Origin: Lysinibacillus odysseyi
GTDB taxonomy: Bacteria > Bacillota > Bacilli > Bacillales_A > Planococcaceae
DNA: 64,000 bases
Assembly (NCBI GenBank): GCA_014595895.1
Contig: JABUKB010000001.1
Coordinates: forward strand, 372,001 to 436,000
Reading direction: 5' to 3'
The position numbers and the translations under genes are program-made. Shown here in pieces: positions 32,822 through 40,482 of this stretch. The notes under the pieces were generated by a model that saw only the letters and a program-made list of their open reading frames with translations, was not told the DNA's origin and did not search any database. Within the stretch, counting starts at the first letter, position 1. Every line of letters begins with the position of its first letter.

Positions 32822-34042
32822 ATGGTAACAGTTACTACATGTCAAAACGGAGTACGTATTGTGTCAGAGCAGATTGAACATGTCCGTTCTTTATCGGTCG
32901 GTATATGGGTCAATGCAGGCTCACGCTACGAAACTCCAGAGGAAAACGGTATTACACATTTTATCGAGCATATGCTATTTAAAGGCACACATACTCGTTC
33001 GGCGCGTCAAATTGCTGAGGAATTTGACCGCATTGGTGGTGAAATTAATGCTTTCACTTCTAAGGAACATACTTGCTACTATGCAAAAGTATTGGACCAT
33101 CATGCAGGACTGGCGATTGATATTTTAGCCGATATGTTTTTCAATTCAGTCTTCGCAGAGGAAGAAATCGAACGCGAACGCGCGGTCGTGCTTGAGGAAA
33201 TTTATATGAGTGAGGATGCACCGGATGATGATGTGCATGAAATTTTATGGGGAGCGATGTATCCAGATGATGCACTCGGTCGCCCGATTTTAGGAACGGA
33301 AGCAACATTAGCGACATTTGATGGGAACATGATAAAAGGTTATATGGCCAAACATTATACACCGCAAAATATTGTCATTTCGGTAGCGGGTCATATTGAA
33401 CCAGGTTTACTGGAGCAAATTGAATTATTGTTTGGTTCATTTGACGCAGCACCGGAAGCAGTGGAAACGGTATTAACCTATCCAACCTTTACGGCAGGGG
33501 AAGTCGTGAAAGTACGCGATACAGAACAGGCACACCTGGCAATTTCTTTCCCGGCGATTTCGGTGAAGCATCCAGATATGTTTAGTTTTGTAGCTTTGAA
33601 TAATATTATTGGCGGCAATATGAGCTCACGATTATTCCAGGAAGTACGCGAGGAGCGCGGCTTAGCTTATTCAGTCTATAGCTATCAGTCAAGCTATGAA
33701 GACGTGGGAGTTTTCACGATTTATGCGAGCGCGTCCAAAGCCCAGCTAGATGCATTGCAACATCAGATTGATAAAACATTATTCGATGTGGTAACAGGCG
33801 GCGTGACAGAGGAAGAGTTAGAAAATACGAAAGAGCAGTTAAAAGGCGGTTTCGTGCTTGGTTTAGAAGGGACAGAAGCACATATGAGCCGCAACGGAAT
33901 CAATGAGCTGATTCATAAGGAACACCGTTCAGTGGATGATGTACTTGCGCGTATTGGCAATATTGATATGGCATCCATTGACCGTTTGATTGAGCAGATT
34001 TTAACAGCAGAGCCGGCGATTGCAATTATTGGGCCGAAATAA
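32822..34042 (+). CDS. mlpA: M16 family zinc peptidase MlpA (YmxG)
   Basis: This 406-aa M16 (pitrilysin/MPP-like) peptidase has the inverted zinc motif HFIEHMLFKGT near residue 43 and the distal Glu (ERAVVLEEI). The C-terminal half-domain keeps the R/Y pair region (SSRLFQEVREERGLAYSVYSYQSSY). B. subtilis MlpA/YmxG sits in the same place near pnp and has been linked to processing and to aprE regulation. The ylxY gene found between pnp and mlpA in B. subtilis is missing here. Confidence 0.92.
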   Translation: MVTVTTCQNGVRIVSEQIEHVRSLSVGIWVNAGSRYETPEENGITHFIEHMLFKGTHTRSARQIAEEFDRIGGEINAFTSKEHTCYYAKVLDHHAGLAIDILADMFFNSVFAEEEIERERAVVLEEIYMSEDAPDDDVHEILWGAMYPDDALGRPILGTEATLATFDGNMIKGYMAKHYTPQNIVISVAGHIEPGLLEQIELLFGSFDAAPEAVETVLTYPTFTAGEVVKVRDTEQAHLAISFPAISVKHPDMFSFVALNNIIGGNMSSRLFQEVREERGLAYSVYSYQSSYEDVGVFTIYASASKAQLDALQHQIDKTLFDVVTGGVTEEELENTKEQLKGGFVLGLEGTEAHMSRNGINELIHKEHRSVDDVLARIGNIDMASIDRLIEQILTAEPAIAIIGPK

Positions 34043-34046
34043 CAAG

Positions 34047-34088
34047 AACCGCTTCTTCTAGAGGATATTGTAGGAGAAGCGGTTTTTT
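34047..34088 (+). terminator. Terminator after mlpA, convergent with minus-strand genes
   Basis: A 10-bp stem (AACCGCTTCT / AGAAGCGGTT) with an 18-nt loop is followed by six Ts. It stops mlpA transcription just before the convergent minus-strand operon, whose last stop codon is at 34091. Confidence 0.8.
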
Positions 34089-34090
34089 GA

Positions 34091-35377
34091 TTAGTGTAAT
34101 GAAATTATCCGACCATATCTATACATGCTGAGTGCTATACCGATCCATAAGGCATTGAAAACCGTTGAAACAAAGCCATAGCTAATAAATGGCAGAGTTA
34201 GTGAGGTAAGGGGCACGAGACCAAATGTCATAGCTGTGACATATAGTAATTGCGTGGCGAAAATAACTAAGGCACCAATGACCACCAATCGACCGAATGG
34301 TAAGCGAATATTTTGAGAGATATGGAATAATCGCCAAGCAATTGATAACAGTAAACCAACAATGCCTAGCGTAGGAACTAACCCGTATGACTGGATAAGT
34401 TGAGCCAGTACTAAATGGCTGAAGGAGCCTACTACTACGACTGTAGAGCTACCGCCGAACCACTGTGCTTGTTCGATTAACTGGTTCAGTAAGACATTGA
34501 CATACCCTTCAGATGTTGCATAAGCTTCCGGGTTGAAAAATGCCGAAATACGAGCAAGCTGATAAGGTGCGATAGAGCCATTGCGATAACTGATAAATAT
34601 CCATAACAAACTAGCCAAGATTACAAGTAAGAGTCCGCTTAGGACAATTGACTTTTGCTTTCTTGAATAGGAGCTGCTAAGAAACAGAATTAATAACATG
34701 GTACAGTAAATAAATAGTACAGGTAAATTAGGCATAATAGTGATCCAGTACATAGGGATGAGTGCCAATATGAGCATGAGTGAAAGCGGTAAAGATGGCT
34801 TGGACAGTAAAGCAGCCCAACCAATGCATAAAAAGGGAAGCGCATACCAAGCATGAAACATCATGCCGAATAGTTCAAAATATATCTCACCATTGATTGC
34901 TTGATTGGTAAATAGAAAAAGAAAAATGAGAAAGCCAACACCCAATCCATAAAACAAATAACCAAAACGAGCCCATTGACGGAAATCAATGAACATAATG
35001 ATGATAGCGAGAACGATACTTAACATCGCTTGAACAACTTTCTCATGAAAAAGAGATTCTATCATTTGTGGTGTAAATTGTGATTCCTCTAAAGTGAGGA
35101 GCGGCAAAAATCCTAACAGTAGCACAGCCGCAAATAATGTCCATAATAACCAGTCGATTTTCGGTTTATATAATCGCTTTAACGATTTGCCGAGGGTCAT
35201 CGGATTGCCTAGCTCTGCAACAGCTTTTGCTTCGGCTTCCAATTCGCTATAACCTTTTGCAAGCCACGCAGCTTTTGCTTTCTGTAAATGTTGAGTTAGC
35301 TCTAAACGAACAGACTGCTTGGCTTCTTTTGATTGAATATAGCCTAAAACAATTTGTAAAAAATCATTACTATTCAT
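34091..35377 (-). CDS. SEDS-fold (FtsW/RodA-like) protein with N-terminal helical prefix, probably non-catalytic
   Basis: The 428-aa protein starts with a soluble helical region of about 60 residues resembling HAAS/permease-prefix domains (LEAEAKAVAELGNP at 46-59). About ten membrane helices of the FtsW/RodA/SpoVE fold follow. Family-like segments are YQLARISAFFNP (272-283), GYVNVLLNQLIEQAQWFGGSS (291-311) and LPFISYG (395-401). The loop that carries the catalytic Asp in RodA/FtsW reads SFSHLVLAQLIQSYG (318-332), with no Asp and no EE pair. ATG 35377 has AGGAGA upstream and overlaps the PadR-like gene by 8 bp. Polymerase activity is therefore doubtful. Confidence 0.8.
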   Translation of the reverse strand: MNSNDFLQIVLGYIQSKEAKQSVRLELTQHLQKAKAAWLAKGYSELEAEAKAVAELGNPMTLGKSLKRLYKPKIDWLLWTLFAAVLLLGFLPLLTLEESQFTPQMIESLFHEKVVQAMLSIVLAIIIMFIDFRQWARFGYLFYGLGVGFLIFLFLFTNQAINGEIYFELFGMMFHAWYALPFLCIGWAALLSKPSLPLSLMLILALIPMYWITIMPNLPVLFIYCTMLLILFLSSSYSRKQKSIVLSGLLLVILASLLWIFISYRNGSIAPYQLARISAFFNPEAYATSEGYVNVLLNQLIEQAQWFGGSSTVVVVGSFSHLVLAQLIQSYGLVPTLGIVGLLLSIAWRLFHISQNIRLPFGRLVVIGALVIFATQLLYVTAMTFGLVPLTSLTLPFISYGFVSTVFNALWIGIALSMYRYGRIISLH

Positions 35378-35771
35378 GTATCGCCATCTCCTGTAAACGG
35401 GCTGCCCAAGGCACACGTTTTACTTGTTTCGCCTGCTGTTTTTGTACAACTTTCAAGCCCTTTTTTGTCAGTTGATAATATTTTTCGCATGCAGACCAAT
35501 AGCCTTCTAAATAGCCCTTTAGCTCTGCTTCATGTAATAGCGTATACACAAGTCCCTCATTCAGCTGAATGGCAGTAACCCCTTTTTGGTGAAGTGTCTC
35601 TGTTAATGCAATCCCTGTTTTAGGTGTAGTTAATAAAGCGAGCAGTTCTGTCAGTGCAAGTTCTGTTGAAACCTGTTGCTGGACGGCTTGCTTGTGTTGT
35701 TCTGTAAAGGAAAGGTCTTTAAAAGTAGTCGTTTGCATTGCTTTTTTTAACCCTTTTAATCGTTCGTCCAT
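35370..35771 (-). CDS. PadR-like winged-helix protein, possible sigma/HAAS partner
   Basis: The 133-aa protein has a PadR-type winged helix at about residues 35-105 (TELLALLTTPKTG, GLVYTLLHEAELKGYL, KYYQLTKKGLKVV). The 30-residue N-terminal extension (FKDLSFTEQHKQAV) resembles the short helix seen at the start of some anti-sigma factors. It overlaps the sigma gene upstream and the SEDS gene downstream, so the three are cotranslated. PadR-like proteins often pair with proteins bearing HAAS domains, as here. A repressor or anti-sigma role is inferred, not shown. Confidence 0.7.
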   Translation of the reverse strand: MDERLKGLKKAMQTTTFKDLSFTEQHKQAVQQQVSTELALTELLALLTTPKTGIALTETLHQKGVTAIQLNEGLVYTLLHEAELKGYLEGYWSACEKYYQLTKKGLKVVQKQQAKQVKRVPWAARLQEMAIHE

Positions 35772-36307
35772 GCAGATGCCTCCAATCGTTCCTTTAGTAA
35801 TTGTTTCGCTTTTCGAAGTCTAGATTTCACTGTGTTTTCATTGCGACCGAGGACGTGGGCGATGTCTTTTATTTTCCATTCTTCAAAGTAAAATAAATAA
35901 ATCAATTCCCGGTATTTTACAGGTAATTGCATAACAGTCTGGGCAAGCTCGCTATCAATATCTTGCTGTACAACACTTTGTTCCACATTATCTGAAGTAT
36001 GAACAGCCTGTAAAATCACATCCTCTGTCACTTGTATATGACGATGATGCCAGCTTTTCAAATAGTCTTTCGTATGATTGATCGCGATGCGCCATAACCA
36101 TGTTTTCATTTGGGACTGCCCTTTATAATGAGAAAGAGCCTGATAGCATTTGACAAAGATTTCTTGGGTCAAATCTTCCGCTAGGGTTTTGTCGTGCACA
36201 TAAGCATACACAAGCTGCAAAATATCTTGTCCGTATGCATGCATTAATGTATCGAGAAGTTGCTCATGATTGGTTGTATTGCTATGTATGACAGTCATTT
36301 CTTCCAA
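35756..36307 (-). CDS. ECF-type RNA polymerase sigma factor
   Basis: This group IV sigma factor of about 183 aa has region 2 (DLTQEIFVKCYQAL, MKTWLWRIAINHTKDYLK) and region 4 (LPVKYRELIYLFYFEEWKIKDIA, RNENTVKSRLRKAKQLLKERL). A TTG start at 36307 is preferred, as GGAGGA lies 7 nt upstream. An ATG at 36322 would leave almost no leader after the mapped ECF-type promoter, and ATG 36298 is another option. The 3' end overlaps the PadR-like gene by 16 bp. No classical membrane anti-sigma gene is present; the downstream PadR-like or SEDS gene may fill that role. Confidence 0.88.
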   Translation of the reverse strand: MEEMTVIHSNTTNHEQLLDTLMHAYGQDILQLVYAYVHDKTLAEDLTQEIFVKCYQALSHYKGQSQMKTWLWRIAINHTKDYLKSWHHRHIQVTEDVILQAVHTSDNVEQSVVQQDIDSELAQTVMQLPVKYRELIYLFYFEEWKIKDIAHVLGRNENTVKSRLRKAKQLLKERLEASAWTND

Positions 36308-36333
36308 AACACATTCCTCCATTCTGCTAATTA

Positions 36334-36360
36334 GACGAGTAACGGCTCAAAAAAGTTTAA
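36334..36360 (-). promoter_or_regulatory. ECF-type autoregulatory promoter of the sigma operon
   Basis: Read on the minus strand, TTAAAC (36360-36355) followed by T-rich DNA and, 17 bp on, CGTC (36337-36334) matches the ECF pattern AAC/N16-17/CGTC. It is placed to start transcription about 20 nt before the TTG of the sigma gene, which suggests positive autoregulation. Confidence 0.6.
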
Positions 36361-36400
36361 AAATAAAAAGCCTATCTAAAAGTTTTGCTTTTAGACAGGC
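36361..36400 (-). terminator. Minus-strand terminator between the 62-aa gene and the ECF operon
   Basis: On the minus strand a 13-bp stem (GCCTGTCTAAAAG / CTTTTAGATAGGC, one G-U pair) with a 5-nt loop is followed by TTTTTATTT. It ends the upstream minus-strand genes directly at the ECF promoter, so the two units are separate. Confidence 0.8.
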
Positions 36401-36406
36401 AGTATT

Positions 36407-36595
36407 TTAAGACACTTCCTCAATATCATAGACAACGATACGCTCTTGATTGAGCTGGATAATCACGTCCATTTTCTGTTCCTCAGGTACACTAAAAAGA
36501 ATGGCTGGACCTACAATTTTTGCTTCAATATCAAGATCATTTAGTACGTTGAGTGACTGATCCATATTCGTAACATACAAACGATAATCTTTCAT
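36407..36595 (-). CDS. Hypothetical 62-aa protein
   Basis: I do not recognise this protein. It has no membrane segment and an alternating beta/alpha character (YRLYVTNMDQSL, AKIVGPAILFSV, VIIQLNQERIVVYDI) that could be a small ferredoxin-like or ACT-like fold. An AAAGGCGG-like site precedes the ATG. A strong terminator follows, so it ends a minus-strand transcript. Confidence 0.6.
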   Translation of the reverse strand: MKDYRLYVTNMDQSLNVLNDLDIEAKIVGPAILFSVPEEQKMDVIIQLNQERIVVYDIEEVS

Positions 36596-36643
36596 CTAGT
36601 ATCATGCCGCCTTTCCTGCGTATAGTTGTATCTTAACATTGCA

Positions 36644-37171
36644 TTATTTCTTTTTCCTGCGCTGGCTTCCATAGATGATACACATCCCCAAAAATAGGAC
36701 ACTAGTTACGATCAGCATGAGACCGTCCAAATTCCCGTCAAAAATCGTTACATTCATAAGTACGGCTAATTGCATAAAAAATGCAAGCCAAAATAGTATG
36801 GTCATATAGGCAACTCCTTTTGTTCGAAATGTTTGGCAGCAGAATGATAGGACCCCTATAAGTAAGAAAAAGCCGAAAGCTAGTCCGACTAAAATAGCAT
36901 ATGTGAACCAATGAGATAATAAAAACATGGGGAAAGAGATGAATAGTATGGACATCAATAGACATAGCATACTTTCAGTGCCGCTCATTTTTTCAATATT
37001 GCCCGTAAAATAGAAATACAACTGCATAGCCATTAACCCTAAATTTACCACAAAAGCTTAGATAAAGCCGATAAGAACATCTTGTACATCACGTTCTGAA
37101 GTATCGACCCATAGTTGTACCACAATGGTTATAACACTAAGTATTAAAAATGAACCTATCTGAAAAGGCAT
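36644..37171 (-). pseudogene. Multi-helix membrane protein gene interrupted by an in-frame TAA
   Basis: The 3' part (36644 to about 37051) encodes about 135 aa with four hydrophobic helices. The same frame continues upstream through a TAA at 37058-37060 into 37 more codons that begin with ATG 37171 and encode another helix (FLILSVITIVV). The residues either side of the stop (DVLIGFI and AFVVNLGLMAMQ) read as one continuous membrane helix. No good ribosome binding site precedes GTG 37051 or ATG 37171. A recent nonsense mutation is the simplest reading; a shorter functional protein is possible. The product family is unknown. Confidence 0.6.
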
Positions 37172-37185
37172 TCATGCTATAAAGA

Positions 37186-37620
37186 TTATTTATTATCAAA
37201 AATTCTCGTATATAAAAAAGGGGTGGGCTTCTGAGTGAACGTATTGCCTTCACCCTTCTCTAGTAGCATCGTCAAATAATCTTGCAACTCCTGTCGTGAC
37301 ATATTGGCAGTTTTGGCAATTGCCATTGCCTCGAGTAAGTGCGTCTCTATCTTTTTCAGTAGCTCTTCACGCAGGAAATCTTGATTATGCGCGGCAACAA
37401 AGCTCCCTTTGGCTGGCACCGTTTCGATAAAGTCGTCCCGCTCTAAATCGGCATAGGCTCTTTTTGTCGTCATGACGCTAATTTTCAACTCTTTAGCCAA
37501 CATGCGAATGGAAGGCAAGGCGTCACCAGGTAGCAGTGCACCGCTTAAAATGGCTTGCTTCAACTGATCTGTAATTTGCTCATAAATAGGCTGAGTGCTC
37601 GCGTTGCTTAATTGAATCAA
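37186..37620 (-). CDS. YtrA-subfamily GntR transcriptional regulator
   Basis: The 144-aa protein has a winged helix-turn-helix at about residues 9-75 (YEQITDQLKQAILSG, LPSIRMLAKELKIS, VMTTKRAYADLERDDFIETV) and a short helical dimerisation tail of about 50 residues, typical of the YtrA group. That group usually represses a neighbouring transporter operon. The start is TTG with GGAGAG 7 nt upstream. A perfect 14-bp palindrome lies just upstream. The likely target is its own operon, including the interrupted membrane gene. Confidence 0.88.
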   Translation of the reverse strand: MIQLSNASTQPIYEQITDQLKQAILSGALLPGDALPSIRMLAKELKISVMTTKRAYADLERDDFIETVPAKGSFVAAHNQDFLREELLKKIETHLLEAMAIAKTANMSRQELQDYLTMLLEKGEGNTFTQKPTPFLYTRIFDNK

Positions 37621-37640
37621 AGCATGGCTCTCCTCTCTAA

Positions 37641-37654
37641 CTGTATATATACAG
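37641..37654. promoter_or_regulatory. Palindromic operator candidate for the GntR regulator
   Basis: CTGTATATATACAG is a perfect 14-bp palindrome, with a further GTGTACAG half-site next to it, about 20 bp upstream of the GntR start. It is likely an autoregulatory operator. Confidence 0.5.
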
Positions 37655-37694
37655 TGTGTACAGTTGTTTTGAAATTGTCTAGCAAATTATTTAC

Positions 37695-37722
37695 ACATTC
37701 AAAAATTATGTTGCATATAGTA
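37695..37722 (+). promoter_or_regulatory. SigK-type promoter for ymxH-dpaA-dpaB
   Basis: AC (37695-37696), 17 bp, then CATATAGTA (37714-37722) matches the SigK consensus AC-N16/17-CATANNNTA. In B. subtilis spoVFAB is made in the mother cell under SigK, so the promoter class agrees with the genes downstream. Confidence 0.6.
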
Positions 37723-37744
37723 ACAGTAGATGAGGAGGGGGAAT

Positions 37745-37993
37745 TTGCGACTATCGGAGCTTGCACAAAAAGAGTGCATTGAAATGGAAAATGGCGTCCG
37801 TTTTGGCTATTTATCAGAATCAGAGTGTCTATTTCATCCGAAAACAGGAAAGATTCAAGGCTTTCAGCTAATGCAACCAAGTGGTGCCTTCATGAAGAAA
37901 CAAGAATCGGTATTTATCCCATGGGAAGAAATTGTCCTGATAGGGGAAGATCGCATTTTATTCCAAAAACATCATAAAAGGATGAACCCCTGA
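37745..37993 (+). CDS. ymxH: YlmC/YmxH family sporulation protein
   Basis: The 82-aa protein is a small PRC-barrel-like domain with MRLSELAQKECIEMENG, a central turn (YLSESECLFHP) and FIPWEEIVLIGEDRIL. B. subtilis YmxH lies next to spoVFA in the same order; its function is unclear. A TTG start at 37745 is chosen since GAGGAGGGGG precedes it and relatives begin MRLSEL. The stop overlaps the dpaA ATG by one base. Confidence 0.85.
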   Translation: MRLSELAQKECIEMENGVRFGYLSESECLFHPKTGKIQGFQLMQPSGAFMKKQESVFIPWEEIVLIGEDRILFQKHHKRMNP

Positions 37994-38754
37994 TGGAAAG
38001 ATGGCTCATATTAGGAGAAGACGCACGTATGAAAGAACTAGCGAAAGCCATGGATACACATAATAAAACTGTATTTTTTAAACAAACAGCGAAATGGGAT
38101 CATACGATTAATGCAACTGTCTTAGATTTTTGTCCTACGCATATTGTGCTGCCGATTCAACCGTTAGCTATCGAAGTTCAATTATTGCTCGGTGTAAAGC
38201 ATGTCAACTTTTTTGCGGGCAGGCTCAATGAGCAATGGACAGCCACGCTCAAGCAACAAAAAGTCGTCCATTATTTACAAAATGAAACATTTATTTGGCG
38301 CAATGCCATGCTAACAGCCGAAAGCTTTGTGAAATGGTGGTATGAGCGCGGGGAAAAGGTGCGAGACAAAACGTTTATTATTACCGGTTTTGGCCGTGTA
38401 GCAAAAAGTTTAGCCATTGCTCTAACAGGACTTGGAGCACATGTTATCATTGCGGTACGCAGTCGTGCCCAAATAGAAGAGGCTCGGGTAGCCGGTTATG
38501 AGGCCATTCATTTACAGCCTTCATCCATCAAAAAGGCGACCGCTCTCATCAATACGATTCCGGCCCAGTGGTTAACGCCTTCCTATCATGAAGCGATATC
38601 GATGCCGATTTATGATTTGGCTTCGGAACCGGGCTGTTTATATTACGTGACACGCGAGGACTATGTGCCGTTGCTAGCATTGCCAGGGAAATATTTTGCG
38701 AAAGAAGCTGCTTTGCTCATGCTACAATCGATATTGGAGGACTGCGAATGCTAG
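37993..38754 (+). CDS. dpaA: Dipicolinate synthase subunit A (divergent, short)
   Basis: DpaA, with the flavoprotein DpaB, converts a dihydrodipicolinate-pathway intermediate to dipicolinic acid in the mother cell for spore core loading. This 253-aa protein is shorter than B. subtilis SpoVFA (297 aa). It keeps an N-terminal segment (LILGEDARMKELA), a Rossmann fold (FIITGFGRVAKSLAIALTGLGA, whose two halves read FIITGFGRV and ALTGLGA), INTIPAQWL and a C-terminal LPGKYFAKEAA. The position before dpaB confirms identity. Confidence 0.88.
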   Translation: MERWLILGEDARMKELAKAMDTHNKTVFFKQTAKWDHTINATVLDFCPTHIVLPIQPLAIEVQLLLGVKHVNFFAGRLNEQWTATLKQQKVVHYLQNETFIWRNAMLTAESFVKWWYERGEKVRDKTFIITGFGRVAKSLAIALTGLGAHVIIAVRSRAQIEEARVAGYEAIHLQPSSIKKATALINTIPAQWLTPSYHEAISMPIYDLASEPGCLYYVTREDYVPLLALPGKYFAKEAALLMLQSILEDCEC

Positions 38755-39338
38755 AAGGAAAAAGGATTGGACTTGGGATTACAGCCTCGCATTGTACGTA
38801 TGAAGATGTGGTGCCAAAAATTAAAAACTTTACGGATGCAGGGGCGACCGTAGTACCGATTATTACGCCGTCTGTGTTACATGCGGCTACGCGTTTTGGC
38901 ACCGGTGAAGAATGGATTAAAAAGATAGAGCATTTTGCAGGAGAAAAAGTAGTATCATCCATTATGGAAGCGGAACCATTTGGACCGAAAAATCCGCTTG
39001 ATTGCATGGTAATTGCTCCAATGACAGGCAACTCCATTAGTAAATTTGCTAATGCTGCTACGGATTCAGCGGTCCTAATGGCAGCAAAAGCCACGCTGCG
39101 CAACGGGAGTCCGGTTGTACTGGGCATATCCACGAACGATGCCTTAGGGTTAAATGGCCAAAATATCATGAAACTATTAAATGCTAAAAATGTATACTTT
39201 ATACCTTTTGGTCAGGATAATCCTTTTGATAAACCTACTTCAATGATTGCAGATTTCAGTAAAATGGTAGAAACCGTACATGAGGCAATTGTTCATAAAA
39301 AACAACTTCAACCTATAATTATACAGTTTTTTAAATAG
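38748..39338 (+). CDS. dpaB: Dipicolinate synthase subunit B (flavoprotein)
   Basis: DpaB is the flavoprotein partner of DpaA. The 196-aa product has the flavoprotein/DFP fold with GLGITASHCTYEDV, IAPMTGNSISKFANAATDS and PVVLGISTNDALG. It overlaps dpaA by 7 bp. Its presence shows that the organism makes heat-resistant endospores. B. subtilis places asd, dapG and dapA next; here dapG is absent. Confidence 0.94.
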   Translation: MLEGKRIGLGITASHCTYEDVVPKIKNFTDAGATVVPIITPSVLHAATRFGTGEEWIKKIEHFAGEKVVSSIMEAEPFGPKNPLDCMVIAPMTGNSISKFANAATDSAVLMAAKATLRNGSPVVLGISTNDALGLNGQNIMKLLNAKNVYFIPFGQDNPFDKPTSMIADFSKMVETVHEAIVHKKQLQPIIIQFFK

Positions 39339-39369
39339 TCGAAAAATCATACACTATTCACGAAAAATA

Positions 39370-39378
39370 TGATACAAT
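39370..39378 (+). promoter_or_regulatory. Extended -10 promoter for asd
   Basis: TGATACAAT (TG, one base, TACAAT) lies about 40 bp before the asd start, with no clear -35. Confidence 0.5.
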
Positions 39379-39418
39379 ATCCAACATTATGTAACATGTT
39401 TATTTAGGAGAGATGAAA

Positions 39419-40459
39419 ATGTCAAAACAATACAATGTTGCTGTCGTTGGGGCAACAGGCGCAGTAGGTTCAAAAATGATGGAGCAATTAATTAAACGCA
39501 ATTTCCCTCTTGCTTCTATTAAATTTTTAGCATCAGCACGTTCAGCAGGTAAACCGATTGAATTTAACGGCACGACATATACAATCGAAGAGGCAAAACC
39601 AGAAGCATTTGATGGAGTGGATATTGCGTTATTTTCAGCAGGTGGTTCGGTTTCCGAAGCACTTGCTCCAGAAGCAGCAGCACGCGGCGCTATTGTCATC
39701 GACAATACAAGCCATTTCCGCATGGATCCAGAGGTGCCATTAGTTGTGCCAGAAGTAAACCGTCACACATTAAAAGATATTCCAAAAGGAATCATCGCCA
39801 ATCCAAACTGTTCAACAATTCAAATGGTAGTGGCATTACAGCCAATTCGTGAACAATACGGTTTAACAAAAGTAGTTGTATCTACATACCAAGCTGTATC
39901 AGGTTCAGGAGTCGCTGCAATTGAAGAGTTACGTACACAATCAGAGCAATGGGAGCAAGGCAAAAATGTGGAAGCGCATGTTTTGCCAGCAAAATCTGAT
40001 AAAAAACATTATCCAATCGCACGTAATGTCATCCCGCAAATCGATAAATTCACAGAGAATGGCTACACATATGAAGAGATGAAAATGATCAATGAAACGA
40101 AAAAAATCATGGAAGCCCCATCTATGCATGTAGCGGCTACATGCGTACGTGTACCGGTTGTTTCAGGTCACTCAGAGTCTGTGTATATCGAGCTAGAAAA
40201 AGAAGCGACAGTAGAGGATATTTTCAATGTATTAAAAGATGCTCCAGGAGTTGTTCTGCAAGACGATATTGAAAACCAAGTATATCCAATGCCAATTTAT
40301 GCAGAAGATGAGGAACCGACATATGTAGGTCGAATCCGTCGTGATTTAGATAATCCAAAAGGTTTCCACTTATGGATCGTGGCAGACAACTTACTGAAAG
40401 GTGCGGCATTAAATTCAATTCAAATCGCTGAAGCTATGATTGAGGACCAGCTAATATAA
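39419..40459 (+). CDS. asd: Aspartate-semialdehyde dehydrogenase
   Basis: Asd reduces aspartyl phosphate to aspartate semialdehyde, feeding lysine, diaminopimelate and, through DapA, dipicolinate. The 346-aa enzyme has an NADP-binding VVGATGAVGSKM, the catalytic cysteine in NPNCSTIQM and the HMHVAAT-like C-terminal segment with PSMHVAATCVRVPV. ATG 39419 is preferred to 39413, because AGGAG is 8 nt from the former and only 2 from the latter. Confidence 0.96.
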   Translation: MSKQYNVAVVGATGAVGSKMMEQLIKRNFPLASIKFLASARSAGKPIEFNGTTYTIEEAKPEAFDGVDIALFSAGGSVSEALAPEAAARGAIVIDNTSHFRMDPEVPLVVPEVNRHTLKDIPKGIIANPNCSTIQMVVALQPIREQYGLTKVVVSTYQAVSGSGVAAIEELRTQSEQWEQGKNVEAHVLPAKSDKKHYPIARNVIPQIDKFTENGYTYEEMKMINETKKIMEAPSMHVAATCVRVPVVSGHSESVYIELEKEATVEDIFNVLKDAPGVVLQDDIENQVYPMPIYAEDEEPTYVGRIRRDLDNPKGFHLWIVADNLLKGAALNSIQIAEAMIEDQLI

Positions 40460-40482
40460 GAGTATAGAGGAGTGCAGGAAAT

